Of a DNA stretch of 64,000 nt, positions 9,227-18,403 are shown in pieces (position 1 is the stretch's first letter; each line of letters starts with the position of its first letter). Under the pieces are notes generated by a model. That model searched no databases. It was given only the letters and a program-made list of their open reading frames with translations, and was not told where the DNA came from. The DNA comes from Rhabdochlamydiaceae bacterium (GTDB taxonomy: Bacteria > Chlamydiota > Chlamydiia > Chlamydiales > Rhabdochlamydiaceae). The stretch spans positions 62,001-126,000 of the forward strand of contig JAIETG010000006.1 of the NCBI GenBank assembly GCA_019745395.1, written 5' to 3'. Position numbers and translations under genes: made by a program.

Positions 9227-10024
9227 GTGATTCTTAAGGATGCGTGTCAATGGAGCCGAGAGGGATGGATCTGGGCCCCCCAAGAGAAATGGGAAGAATT
9301 TGTTCGGAGAAAAGAGAACTGTCTACATATTGAATTTCCTGAAAAAAGAAAAATTACATCTTCTCTATTTGATATTCAGGCTCATGGAATTTGTGTAATA
9401 GAAGATAATGCTTCTCTGAGGTCTTGGCAGGGGGCTGTCTTGTGGGAATACGAGACCGAAGGGGTTAAATATCCTGTAATTCAGATTCGAAAGAGTATGC
9501 CGAGACTTTGGAGGAGGGCTTATACGCAAAAAGAAATGATTGAGCATGAGCTTGTTCATGCCGTGCGGTTTGCTTATAAAGAGCCGTTTTTTGAAGAAGT
9601 TTTAGCCTACCAAACTTCCCCTAAGAAATGGCGTCGGTTTTTAGGTCCTTTATTTATTTATCCTTGGGAAGCAACTCTTTTGCTTTGCGCTTCTTTAGGC
9701 GCTTTTTTTTTCTCACTAATACAAGATTCATTTTTAGGGGTGGGTTTTTTACTCGCGCTTTTTGGGGTTTTCTTTTTTAGACTTCTTTTTTTACAGGGAA
9801 TATTTGCCCTTTGCAAAAGAAAGTTGGAAAAAGCGGGGTGCGCTTCGAATTTTACTTTAGCAGTAATGCTTCGTCTTTCCGATGCAGAGATCGTAAGAAT
9901 AGCTTTAAGATCTTCTAAGAATAATCTCACTTATTTTCAGAGTCAAGATAAACAAGATACAAGACTTAGTGTTCTTGTTCATTTGTATTTTAAAAAGCCT
10001 GAAGAGAAACAGGTTTACTTTTGA
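9227..10024 (+). CDS. Membrane protein with HExxH zinc-protease motif
   Basis: A 265-residue protein starting at GTG behind GAGGTGG. A soluble N-terminal half carries HELVH (107-111) with two glutamates (123-124) in a second helix. This spacing is seen in gluzincin proteases, where the histidines and a later Glu bind zinc. Two close hydrophobic segments follow (about 145-195), then a short basic C-terminal region. This suggests a cytoplasmic or periplasmic metalloprotease domain anchored by a membrane hairpin. The motif may be used for membrane protein quality control, but the substrate is unknown. It lies just upstream of the GH130-like pair on the same strand. Confidence 0.7.
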   Translation: MILKDACQWSREGWIWAPQEKWEEFVRRKENCLHIEFPEKRKITSSLFDIQAHGICVIEDNASLRSWQGAVLWEYETEGVKYPVIQIRKSMPRLWRRAYTQKEMIEHELVHAVRFAYKEPFFEEVLAYQTSPKKWRRFLGPLFIYPWEATLLLCASLGAFFFSLIQDSFLGVGFLLALFGVFFFRLLFLQGIFALCKRKLEKAGCASNFTLAVMLRLSDAEIVRIALRSSKNNLTYFQSQDKQDTRLSVLVHLYFKKPEEKQVYF

Positions 10025-10076
10025 GCGGAAATCTCTTACCATTTATCTGCTAAGTTTGTAAAAGGAAGTGTTTTTT

Positions 10077-11222
10077 ATGGTTACTGTGGCAGAAAATAGG
10101 AAGCGAGTTTTTCGAAAATGGATCATTCCTTTTGCCCTACTTTGTGTAGGAATCGTTTTTTTTTCTTATTATAATCTGAAGAAGGAAAAAAGCGCTCTTT
10201 TGACGCAATCTGTGTCTCTTTGTCCAAGTTTACAGTCTATTCCTTATGCAGAAGACTTAGGAATCATTAAAAGGGTGGTCCGAGTTTCCCTTCCTCAAGT
10301 TAAAGCTCCTCACAATCCCGGGTTAATAGCTTATGAAGACGGATTTTTCCTTGTTTTTAGATATGATGTCAAAGAAAAGGGAAAAATCCCCTTCGGAAGC
10401 TTGATGATGCCGTTTCGCACATGCATAGGATCGGCAAAGCTCAATGCAGATTTTCAATTAGTTTCTCCTGTACTTCGCATAGATACAGGGAGTGATTTTT
10501 CTGAAGACCCAAGACTTTTTCAGATAGAAGACCAGGTCTATATTACATATAATGATGCCGAAGACAATTCCATAAATAGTCGTACAATTCATATGGCAAA
10601 ATTAGATCCAAATACCTTGCAAATTCGTGATCATGTGAATTTAGCTCAGTACTATCAAAAGATCGAGAAAAATTGGGTCCCGTTCCTTTGTCAGGAAAAT
10701 GGGGAATCTAAACTTCATTTTGAATATTGTTTTAATCCTCATGTGATTTTTCGGATGGAAGATCCTTTAAAGAATGAATTAACACATTTGGTGCAGCCCA
10801 ACCATGTTGCAGTTCAACGCATGCCTTGGAAAAGTTCTTGGGGACCTGTCCGAGGCGGTACTCCACCTATACTGGTTGATGGACAGTATCTTTCTTTTTT
10901 TCATAGTTTCTTCCGGGAAAGGAAAAAAGTTTGGTATGTTATGGGCGCTTATACTTTTGAATCAACCCCTCCCTTTAGGATTACAGCTTGCTCATCTAGC
11001 CCTATCTTGTTTCGAGAAATTTACAATACAAAAGCGCTCAATACTGCCTGCTCAGATAAGCGTGTTATTTTCCCCTCAGGGATAGTCCTTGCGCAAGAGG
11101 ATGATCGCGAGGTGCTTTACGTTGCTTGCGGAGAAAATGATTGCGCAATCAAAGTTGTTACTTTTGATAAAGAAGCTCTTGTAAAAAGCCTTCAGCCTAT
11201 AGATCTATATCAAAAGCGATGA
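10077..11222 (+). CDS. GH130-like beta-propeller protein, membrane-anchored (copy 1)
   Basis: A 381-residue protein with one N-terminal membrane segment (IIPFALLCVGIVFFSYY), so the rest probably faces the periplasm. I chose the ATG with AAGGAAG eight bases upstream over an earlier GTG. The body has the repeated blade motifs of the five-bladed propeller glycosidase/phosphorylase superfamily that includes GH130: HNPGLIAYEDGFFLVFR, SEDPRLF, NWVPF, NPHV, GGTPPILVDGQYLSFFHS, and ESTPPFR. Family members act on beta-mannosides or related glycans. The EDPR and NPH motifs contribute the active site in GH130 enzymes, so activity is plausible, but the substrate is unknown. A paralog follows after 57 bases. 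Confidence 0.65.
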   Translation: MVTVAENRKRVFRKWIIPFALLCVGIVFFSYYNLKKEKSALLTQSVSLCPSLQSIPYAEDLGIIKRVVRVSLPQVKAPHNPGLIAYEDGFFLVFRYDVKEKGKIPFGSLMMPFRTCIGSAKLNADFQLVSPVLRIDTGSDFSEDPRLFQIEDQVYITYNDAEDNSINSRTIHMAKLDPNTLQIRDHVNLAQYYQKIEKNWVPFLCQENGESKLHFEYCFNPHVIFRMEDPLKNELTHLVQPNHVAVQRMPWKSSWGPVRGGTPPILVDGQYLSFFHSFFRERKKVWYVMGAYTFESTPPFRITACSSSPILFREIYNTKALNTACSDKRVIFPSGIVLAQEDDREVLYVACGENDCAIKVVTFDKEALVKSLQPIDLYQKR

Positions 11223-11279
11223 CGAAAATCAGTACATATCTTAACATTGAGCTCCTTAAATGAGGCTATTTGTTTTCTT

Positions 11280-12425
11280 ATGAATAAAAAATTGTTGACT
11301 GTTTTAATCGTTTTTTGTGTCAGTTCTGCAGTTGTTGCTTGCCGTTTTGGAAAAGATGCTAAATTTTTGTTTACGAAGAGAGTATCTCTTTGTTCTAGCA
11401 TAAAGGCTCTTCCTTTGGCAGAGAAGAAAGGAATTGTAAAGAGGGTTACGACTGTCAATATTCCAGGAATCCTAGCTCCTTACAATCCTGGTCTTGTTGC
11501 ACATGAAGATGGGTTTTTTCTCGTTTTTAGACATGATATTAAGGAGCGAAGAAAGATATTAGGGATGCCAACGCCTTGGAAAAAAAAGATTCACTTTGGG
11601 GAGTTGAAAATGCCCCTTCGAACACTGATTAGCGCAGCCCATCTCGATTCTAACTTTCAAGTCATATCTTCTCCTGTTCGCATAGATACAGGAAGCGATT
11701 TTTCTGAAGATCCCAGAGTGTTTTCTATGCAAGATCAAGTCTATATTATGTATAACGACATAGAAGATAACAATATAGAAAGTCGCACGATCCACTTAGC
11801 TAAGCTCGACACTAAAACATATAAAATAAGTGAACATGTGAATCTAGCGCAAAACTTTCAACGGATTGAAAAAAACTGGGTTCCTTTTGTTTATGAAGAA
11901 AATGGAGTTCCCCAAATCCACTTTGGCTATTATTTTAATCCTCATGTCATTTTACAAATGAAAGACCCTACTAAAAATGAGCTCACTCATCTTTTGCAGC
12001 CAAATTATGCGGCCATTCAGCGTATGCCTTGGAAAGATTCTTGGGGATCTATTAGTGGAGGCACTCCCTGTATTTTAGTCGACGGGCAGTATCTTGGCTT
12101 TTTTCATTCTTTTTTTAAAGAAGAAGGGAAAATTTGGTACGTAATGGGAGCTTATACTTTTGAATCCACTCCCCCTTTTCGTGTCACAGCGTGCTCTGCG
12201 CAGCCTATTCGTTTTAAAGAAATGTACCAGACGAAAATAAAAGGTTCCGGATCTTCTCGAAAACCAGTCACATTTCCTTCGGGGATTGTTTTATCTCAAG
12301 AAAAAAGAAGAGATGTTCTTCATGTTTCTTGTGGTGATAATGATTGCGGAATACAAATCGTTACTTTTGATAAAGAAGCTCTTTTGAAAAGCTTGAAACC
12401 TGTTCCTTTGTATAAAGGAAAGTAA
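11280..12425 (+). CDS. GH130-like beta-propeller protein, probable lipoprotein (copy 2)
   Basis: A 381-residue tandem paralog of the preceding gene, similar along its full length (shared TGSDFSEDPR, RIEKNWVPF, NPHVI, GGTP.ILVDGQYL, FPSGIVL and TFDKEAL). The N-terminus (MNKKLLTVLIVFCVSSAVVAC) looks like a signal peptide ending in a lipobox, so this copy may be a lipoprotein where copy 1 has a plain membrane anchor. The start is uncertain: the ribosome binding site (TGAGG) is 14 bases before this ATG, and an in-frame TTG at 11247 would extend the protein by 11 residues. It also has a short Lys/Arg-rich insertion (KERRKILGMPTPWKKK) not in copy 1. Confidence 0.65.
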   Translation: MNKKLLTVLIVFCVSSAVVACRFGKDAKFLFTKRVSLCSSIKALPLAEKKGIVKRVTTVNIPGILAPYNPGLVAHEDGFFLVFRHDIKERRKILGMPTPWKKKIHFGELKMPLRTLISAAHLDSNFQVISSPVRIDTGSDFSEDPRVFSMQDQVYIMYNDIEDNNIESRTIHLAKLDTKTYKISEHVNLAQNFQRIEKNWVPFVYEENGVPQIHFGYYFNPHVILQMKDPTKNELTHLLQPNYAAIQRMPWKDSWGSISGGTPCILVDGQYLGFFHSFFKEEGKIWYVMGAYTFESTPPFRVTACSAQPIRFKEMYQTKIKGSGSSRKPVTFPSGIVLSQEKRRDVLHVSCGDNDCGIQIVTFDKEALLKSLKPVPLYKGK

Positions 12426-12485
12426 AGAAAATCCCCCTTCACTTAAATTGTTGAATGTTTATGCTGGGTTTTTTTGGAGGGATCG

Positions 12486-13832
12486 ATGAAAGAGAAGAAA
12501 ATTTCATTAGAAGCTATAAACAGTATGCGAAACGATTTTTATAAATCCTCTAAATATAGAGCATTACAAAATGTCGTTGCAAGAACTGATATCAAGCAAG
12601 TAGCTTTGAATTGGGATAAATTTGCTACAGTTTCTCACACATTTTCAGATAAAATTACCCCCGAGCTTGCTGCAACATCGCAAAGTCAAAGTGGGAGATG
12701 TTGGATTTTTGCCGTTCTCAATCTCCTTCGAATTCCTATGGCAGAAAAGCACAATATAAATGATTTTGAGTTTTCTCAAAGTTATCTTTTCTTTTGGGAT
12801 AAATTTGAGAAAGCGAACTATTTTTTTGAGAATGTGATCGACACAGCCAAAGAACCTCATGATAGTCGCTTGGTGATGTATTTATTTGATTCGAGCTCCT
12901 TATTTTCAGATGGTGGACAGTGGCATATGGCCGTCAATCTTATCAATAAATATGGTTTAGTTCCCAAATCGGTTTTTCCAGACAATGAGGCTTGTTTAAG
13001 TTCTGGGCAGTTCAATCAAATTTTAAAAAGCAAACTTCGAGAACAGGGCGTAGTTTTAAGAAAGTTAGTTGCTGCGGGATCTACGAGTAAAAAGATCCTT
13101 GAAGCAAAAAACAAAATGTTAGAAGAGATTTACCGTATGCTTTCTCTTCACATGGGGACTCCTCCGAATCATTTTAATTGGGAGTTCTATGATAAAGATA
13201 AAAATTTCCACAGCTTTAAAAAACTCACTCCTCATACATTCTATAAAAAACATCTAAAGGTCAATTTAAACGATTATGTTTGTCTTGTAAATAGTCCACG
13301 TAAACAGACTCCGTATTATAAAACATTTACGGTGAAATGTTTGGGTAACGTTATTGAGGGAGATCCTATTCTTTATCTCAACGTTCCTATTGAAGAGATG
13401 AAAAGTGTAGCCATTAAATCGCTAAAAGCAAACGAGCCTGTTTGGCTTGGTTGTGATGTTGCTAAGTCCTTTCATCACGGTCTTGGAGTAATGGATCTTA
13501 ATCTTTATGATTTAGAGCTAATCTATGATGTCTCTTTTGCCACAACAAAAGAGATGCGTATGAATTACGGTGAAAGCAAAATGACTCATGCGATGCTTTT
13601 TACAGGAGTAAATTTAGTCGATAAAAAACCCAATAAATGGTGTGTTGAAAATAGCTGGGGGGATAAACCTGGAAAAAAAGGGTATTTTATGATGACCGAT
13701 GAATGGTTTGATGAGTATATGTTCGAAATTGCTGTTCACAAAAAATATCTGCCTAAAAAACTTATTAAGCTATTGAGTCTTCCTGAAATTTCTTTGGACC
13801 CTTGGGATCCTCTTGGAGCATTGGCTCTATAG
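12486..13832 (+). CDS. pepC: Aminopeptidase C / bleomycin hydrolase family cysteine peptidase
   Basis: A cytoplasmic papain-fold (C1B) aminopeptidase that degrades short peptides from the N-terminus. The 448-residue length matches the family. The catalytic triad is visible: Cys72 in QSGRCWIFA, His368 in THAML and Asn389 in VENSWGD, with Gln66 or Gln68 nearby for the oxyanion hole. The start is the ATG six bases after GGAGG. In the hexameric family the C-terminal tail enters the active site; here the end is extended (SLDPWDPLGALAL), which might alter that feature. The gene overlaps the convergent GNAT gene by 68 bases. Useful to an intracellular bacterium that imports host peptides. Confidence 0.93.
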   Translation: MKEKKISLEAINSMRNDFYKSSKYRALQNVVARTDIKQVALNWDKFATVSHTFSDKITPELAATSQSQSGRCWIFAVLNLLRIPMAEKHNINDFEFSQSYLFFWDKFEKANYFFENVIDTAKEPHDSRLVMYLFDSSSLFSDGGQWHMAVNLINKYGLVPKSVFPDNEACLSSGQFNQILKSKLREQGVVLRKLVAAGSTSKKILEAKNKMLEEIYRMLSLHMGTPPNHFNWEFYDKDKNFHSFKKLTPHTFYKKHLKVNLNDYVCLVNSPRKQTPYYKTFTVKCLGNVIEGDPILYLNVPIEEMKSVAIKSLKANEPVWLGCDVAKSFHHGLGVMDLNLYDLELIYDVSFATTKEMRMNYGESKMTHAMLFTGVNLVDKKPNKWCVENSWGDKPGKKGYFMMTDEWFDEYMFEIAVHKKYLPKKLIKLLSLPEISLDPWDPLGALAL

Positions 13833-14772
13833 AGAGAGTCTTTCTAAGAAGATGCATTTTAGAATTTTTCTCATAACCTGAGCGGGTAAATTCAACCTTA
13901 TAGCCTTGTCTTTCATAGAAAGGCAAGGCTTCCCAGTCCATGGTGGTTAAACAGGAAAATGTACAATGTCTTTGGCGTCCAAGCTCTTCTGCAGCTTGGA
14001 CCAGACTTAAACCAAATCCTTTGTGGCGATATTCGGAAGATACCCACAATAGATCGACATATAGGCATCCGTACAAAGAAACGCCCTTAATCCCTCCAAG
14101 GATTTTTCCTTCAATATTTTTCATGAAAAAAGCAAAAGGGCAGATTTTACTCATTTGTTTGGTAAGGATAGCTTCTTCGATGATTCCATTAATTAGAATT
14201 GCTTCCTCTTTTAAAGAAGCGTGCTTTTGATAGATGATATAGGGATCTAGAGGTGCACTTTTCAAAGAGGAGTCAAAAGATCTCACAATCATGGGATGAG
14301 GTTTCGGCTCTAAAATGGTTTTTTGTGTTTTTTCAAACTTTCCGTGGGTATATTCCTCGATTGTCTGCTCCCAGAAATCACTTGCTTTTGTATTTTCAGG
14401 AATAGCGCAAACTTCCCAAAGCCCAGGGAATTGATCAAAAAGCTTTCTCGCAATATGTCGTCCTACTTTTTTGCCTTGAAATTTTGCATGGATAAAAAAT
14501 TCTGCCATATTACAGTCGACTTTTTCGTGACTGCCGATTTTATTGACGAGAGCAAATCCTGCAATTTCCTCATCTACATAGATCAAAAAAGGATAGCGGG
14601 TTTGTTCCTTAAAATAGAGGCTGAAATCATAGGGTTTATAGATACCATTGGATGGAAGTTTCCAATCTGGCAAAAAACCACAATATCGAGACATGTCATA
14701 GAGATATAAAAGACTTAAGTCTTGAAGAGTGCCGAGATCTTCTTCTGTGGCGATTTTGAGCTGTATATTCAT
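13765..14772 (-). CDS. Protein with two GNAT acetyltransferase domains
   Basis: A 335-residue protein with two N-acetyltransferase folds in tandem. The first (about 1-150) has the acetyl-CoA pocket region FQGKKVGRHIARKLF, close to the Q/RxxGxG/A signature. The second (about 190-320) has YRHKGFGLSLVQ and the terminal FYERQGYKVEF, both standard GNAT motifs. The acceptor is unknown; tandem GNATs include mycothiol synthase and aminoglycoside-type enzymes. It begins 10 bases after rpoN ends, so it is likely the last gene of a pcrA-rpoN-GNAT unit. Its 3' end overlaps pepC tail to tail by 68 bases. Confidence 0.8.
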   Translation of the reverse strand: MNIQLKIATEEDLGTLQDLSLLYLYDMSRYCGFLPDWKLPSNGIYKPYDFSLYFKEQTRYPFLIYVDEEIAGFALVNKIGSHEKVDCNMAEFFIHAKFQGKKVGRHIARKLFDQFPGLWEVCAIPENTKASDFWEQTIEEYTHGKFEKTQKTILEPKPHPMIVRSFDSSLKSAPLDPYIIYQKHASLKEEAILINGIIEEAILTKQMSKICPFAFFMKNIEGKILGGIKGVSLYGCLYVDLLWVSSEYRHKGFGLSLVQAAEELGRQRHCTFSCLTTMDWEALPFYERQGYKVEFTRSGYEKNSKMHLLRKTLSIEPMLQEDPKGPKKFQEDSIA

Positions 14773-14782
14773 AAAGAGTAGT

Positions 14783-16060
14783 CTAGCTTAGCGGTACCTT
14801 TTTTCTAAAGCGCTTAGCGGGAATATGGAGTAGTTGTCGATATTTAGTAATAGTTCGCCTAGCACAAGGGACGCCCACTTTTCGCATTTTTTCTAGTAGC
14901 TCTTGATCTGAAAGAGGGATTTCTTTGTTTTCTTCTGCAATGAGTTTTTGCAAAAGTTTTTGTGCTTGGTCTGAAGAAATATGTTCTGCTGTTTTACTTA
15001 AATGGTTAGAAAGCAAGTCTTTCAAGGGGATTATTCCGCATTTACAAGAGATGTATTTGTAGTTTAAAGCTCTTGCTATCGTCGATTCATGAAGATTTAG
15101 AGAAGTTGCTATTTCTGCCATGCTGATAGGTCTCAAAGAAGAGGATTCTCCTTTTAAGTAACGAATTTGAATTTTTACAAGATGGTGAGTAACCTTGTAA
15201 AGGGTTTCTCTGCGTTTTTCTATCATACGGTGGATTTTTTTTGCTTGTTCAAGCTGTTGTTTAAAAAGAGTTTTTTCCTCTGGAGACAATGCGGAAAAAT
15301 TTTTTAGAGAAGATCTAATTGTATAGGCGGGAAGTCTATCTTCATTAATTTCAATTTTCCAATTCTCTTCCTCTTCAACCAGAAAGAGATCTGGAACCAA
15401 AGAAGGAGAGGTTTTTTTTTGAAAACGAAGTCCAGGGAAGGGATCTAAACAGGCTATGTCGGTATGAATTGCATGTTGCAAAGTTTTTTCATCGATTTGA
15501 CATGTTTTTTGAATAGAGGCAAGTCGTCCTTGCAGGAGATTTTCTAAATGCTCTTGGATGAGACGAAAGCTAAAGTGTTTTTCTTTGCCATGAGCCTTAA
15601 GTTGTAAGAGGAGGCTTTCTTGAAGATTACGCGCTCCAATGCCTGGGGGATCGAATTGTTGTAGTTGGGATAAAAGAGACTCTAAATTTTTACGATCCCA
15701 ATGAGGGGGAGCTGTATCTAAAGAGAGTGAGAAAAACCCAGTGTCTTCTAAATTGCCAATAATCCATTCCATTTGCTCTAAGGAAGTTGGGTCTTGTGTT
15801 TGTTGTCTTGCTTGATGCATGAGATGTTCAAAAAGGGAAGGCTCGTAAGCTATATCGATGTTCATAAGCCCCCCGCTTTTCAGAGGCGTACAATCTTTCC
15901 AGTCGAGCATAGGATTTTGCTCTATCTGCTCTTCTAGCCAAAGCGATAGCTCTTCTGTGGGCATTTGCAGTATGTCCAACGATTGCTGCATGGCAAGACT
16001 GCACTGTATTTTTTGCTGCGGTTGAATAGAAAGAGATGGCGAACGAAAAAAGGAGTCCAA
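14783..16060 (-). CDS. rpoN: RNA polymerase sigma-54 factor
   Basis: The alternative sigma factor that binds -24/-12 promoters and needs an AAA+ activator. The 425-residue protein starts at TTG behind an AGGA site; no ATG fits better. Region I is clear (about 10-55: QQKIQCSLAMQQSLDILQM, then EQIEQNPML). The core-binding region occupies the middle, the helix-turn-helix follows around 315-340 (MAEIATSLNLHESTIARAL), and the RpoN box (ARRTITKYRQ) lies near 400-409. Directly downstream of pcrA, as in Chlamydiaceae, where uvrD and rpoN are also neighbours. No sigma-54 activator is present in the window. Confidence 0.96.
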   Translation of the reverse strand: MDSFFRSPSLSIQPQQKIQCSLAMQQSLDILQMPTEELSLWLEEQIEQNPMLDWKDCTPLKSGGLMNIDIAYEPSLFEHLMHQARQQTQDPTSLEQMEWIIGNLEDTGFFSLSLDTAPPHWDRKNLESLLSQLQQFDPPGIGARNLQESLLLQLKAHGKEKHFSFRLIQEHLENLLQGRLASIQKTCQIDEKTLQHAIHTDIACLDPFPGLRFQKKTSPSLVPDLFLVEEEENWKIEINEDRLPAYTIRSSLKNFSALSPEEKTLFKQQLEQAKKIHRMIEKRRETLYKVTHHLVKIQIRYLKGESSSLRPISMAEIATSLNLHESTIARALNYKYISCKCGIIPLKDLLSNHLSKTAEHISSDQAQKLLQKLIAEENKEIPLSDQELLEKMRKVGVPCARRTITKYRQLLHIPAKRFRKKVPLS

Positions 16061-16169
16061 TATATCCTGCGCACTTTAATAATCATATATTTGTTTTTGA
16101 TAATGATTATTTATTAATTTGTCTATTTAATAGTTTTTGTTTCGCTGTTTTGAAAATTAAATAAACTTA

Positions 16170-18296
16170 TTAGACCCGTTTTAGCTTGGCGTATTTGGCT
16201 ACTAATGTGCGCTCTGACTTCGTTTGAAAGAAAAAGACGTCATAAGTAAGCCCAAGTGAAGTCTGATAGATCTTTCGAATGGAGCCTTGCCCAAAATCGT
16301 TGTGGAAGGCGATATCACCTATAGAAAACTCATCGGTATTAGAGACATTTTCTTCTAGGGAAAGGGAGCTATTACCATATAAAGAGAGCTTTTTTAAGAA
16401 AGTAGAAGGGATCTCTTTTAAAAAACGGCTAGGGCGCATCATTCTTGAGGACCCCCATAAAAAGCGGCTTTTACAGGCGGTTAAAAAGAGGAGATCTTTT
16501 GCACGGGTTACCCCTACATAGCAAAGGCGCCTTTCTTCTTCGATTTTTTCAGGAGCATCTTTTGCATTGATGTGAGGAAATAGATCCTCTTCCATGCCCA
16601 CAAGAAAGACCAAAGGAAACTCTAGCCCTTTTCCGTTATGAAGCGTCATAAGGCGAACTGAATCCTCTTGAGCCCCTTCTGTAGAAGGGCGAAGGGCCAT
16701 TTCTTCTAGAAAAAGTGGCAGGGAGGGATCTGAAGCCTCCTGCTCCCATTCTGTAGTTTTAGCAACAAGTTCTTCGATGTTTTCTTTTCTTTCGGCATAA
16801 GTTTCTGCGTCTTCTTGTAAGAAGGTCAGATAACGGGATCTCTCAATAGCACTGGATAAGATCTCGCTTAATGGACGCTTTGCTTTTAACATGTTTCGCA
16901 AAGCAAGAATACATTTCACGTATTCTTCTAATCCTTGAAGCTGTTTTGCTGAAAGTTTTAGATCTACTGTTCTTTCTGTAGCTTTTTCGCAAAGAGTAAA
17001 AAGTTCAATTCCTGTTTCCTGAGAAAGATCTCGAATTTTTTCTAATGCTGCAGGTCCTATTCCTCTACGAGGAAGATTGATTGTTCGAGAAAAAGAGAGA
17101 AAGTCTGAATTGGATAGGATCATACGTAGTAAAGAAAGAACATCTTTGATCTCTTTTCTTTGATAAAAAGACAATCCCCCGATGATGGTATAAGGGATTT
17201 TTTCTCTTAAAAGAGCATCTTCAAAAGTCCTAGATTGGAAGTTTGTACGATAAAAGATCGCGCAATCTTGGTAGGCTATCCCTTTTTGTCTGTGGAGTTT
17301 TTGGATCTGATGAGAGACGAAATCAGCTTCCTGACGCTCATTGTCTGCAATGAAAAGACCAATCAACTCTCCTTCTTCTCGTTCGCTCCAGAGATTTTTT
17401 TCATAGCGACTTTCATTGTGTTTAATCAAAGCGTTGGCCGCTTGCAAAATTATATTGCAGCTTCTGTAGTTTTGTTCTAGTCGAACGATTTGAGCGCCTG
17501 CGTAGTCTGAAGAAAAATGTAAGATATTTTGGATGTTCGCGCCTCTCCAAGAGTAGATCGACTGATCTGGATCTCCTACTGCAAATACATTGTGATGCGT
17601 ATGAGACAGAAATTTTACAAGCATGTACTGTGCATGGTTTGTATCTTGGTATTCGTCGATTAAGATAAATTTCCAACGGGCTTGATAAGAAGCGAGAATT
17701 TCTGGGAAGGATTCAAAGAGTTTTACTGTGAGGAAAAGTAGATCATCAAAATCTAGAGCGTTGTATTGTTTGAGCTTATTTTGATAGCATTGATAGATCT
17801 CTTGAATCCCTTTTTCTTCCTCAGAGAGATCTTGGGGAAAAAGAATTCGGTTTTTAGCTTGTGAGATCTGGCTTCGAGTTGTTTTTAAAAGGTTTTTATC
17901 CTCTTTAATTCCTAAAGAAGCAAAAGATTGTTTTAGGCATTTTTCTGCATCTTCTTCATCTACGATAATAAAGTCTTTACCATATCCTAAAGCGGAGATT
18001 GATTCTCTTAAGACTCGAGCGCACAAGCTGTGGAATGTGCAGGTAAGGATGTGAGCTTTTGCTAGGCGAAGAACTCTTTGCTTCATTTCTTCAGCCGCTT
18101 TATTGGTAAACGTTACGGCTAAAATTTCTGAAGCAGGAACTCCCACTTCTAATAAATGAAGAATGCGGTGTGTGATGATTCTCGTCTTTCCAGACCCCGC
18201 GCCTGCTAAAACGAGCATAGGGCCTTCAAGATGCTTAGATGCTTTGGTTTGCTCGCTGTTGAGCTCCATAGGCTGAGTGTCCATCGTTTTGCTCAC
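16170..18296 (-). CDS. pcrA: ATP-dependent DNA helicase, PcrA/UvrD family
   Basis: Superfamily 1A 3'-5' helicase acting in repair and in removing blocks from DNA. The 708 residues contain the Q motif (ELNSEQTKA), Walker A AGAGSGKT (31-38), motif Ia VTFTNKAAEEM, the DEYQDT Walker B (214-219), motif III VGDPDQSIYSWRGA, motif V (LMTLHNGKGLEFPLVFLVGM) and motif VI YVGVTRAKDLL. A Tudor-like C-terminal segment (FSIGDIAFHNDFGQGSI) is typical of PcrA and binds RNA polymerase. Note HNGKG where most relatives have HSAKG. Three in-frame ATGs occur in the first ten residues, so the start could be slightly later. Confidence 0.95.
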   Translation of the reverse strand: MSKTMDTQPMELNSEQTKASKHLEGPMLVLAGAGSGKTRIITHRILHLLEVGVPASEILAVTFTNKAAEEMKQRVLRLAKAHILTCTFHSLCARVLRESISALGYGKDFIIVDEEDAEKCLKQSFASLGIKEDKNLLKTTRSQISQAKNRILFPQDLSEEEKGIQEIYQCYQNKLKQYNALDFDDLLFLTVKLFESFPEILASYQARWKFILIDEYQDTNHAQYMLVKFLSHTHHNVFAVGDPDQSIYSWRGANIQNILHFSSDYAGAQIVRLEQNYRSCNIILQAANALIKHNESRYEKNLWSEREEGELIGLFIADNERQEADFVSHQIQKLHRQKGIAYQDCAIFYRTNFQSRTFEDALLREKIPYTIIGGLSFYQRKEIKDVLSLLRMILSNSDFLSFSRTINLPRRGIGPAALEKIRDLSQETGIELFTLCEKATERTVDLKLSAKQLQGLEEYVKCILALRNMLKAKRPLSEILSSAIERSRYLTFLQEDAETYAERKENIEELVAKTTEWEQEASDPSLPLFLEEMALRPSTEGAQEDSVRLMTLHNGKGLEFPLVFLVGMEEDLFPHINAKDAPEKIEEERRLCYVGVTRAKDLLFLTACKSRFLWGSSRMMRPSRFLKEIPSTFLKKLSLYGNSSLSLEENVSNTDEFSIGDIAFHNDFGQGSIRKIYQTSLGLTYDVFFFQTKSERTLVAKYAKLKRV

Positions 18297-18403
18297 AACG
18301 TTTTCCCTTTCTTAAAATGAAAGGAAAAGCATAATCAATCTCATTTTTTTCCCCTAGGGGAATTTCTATTGAGAAAACGATCTGCATATTAGGAGCTATA
18401 AAA

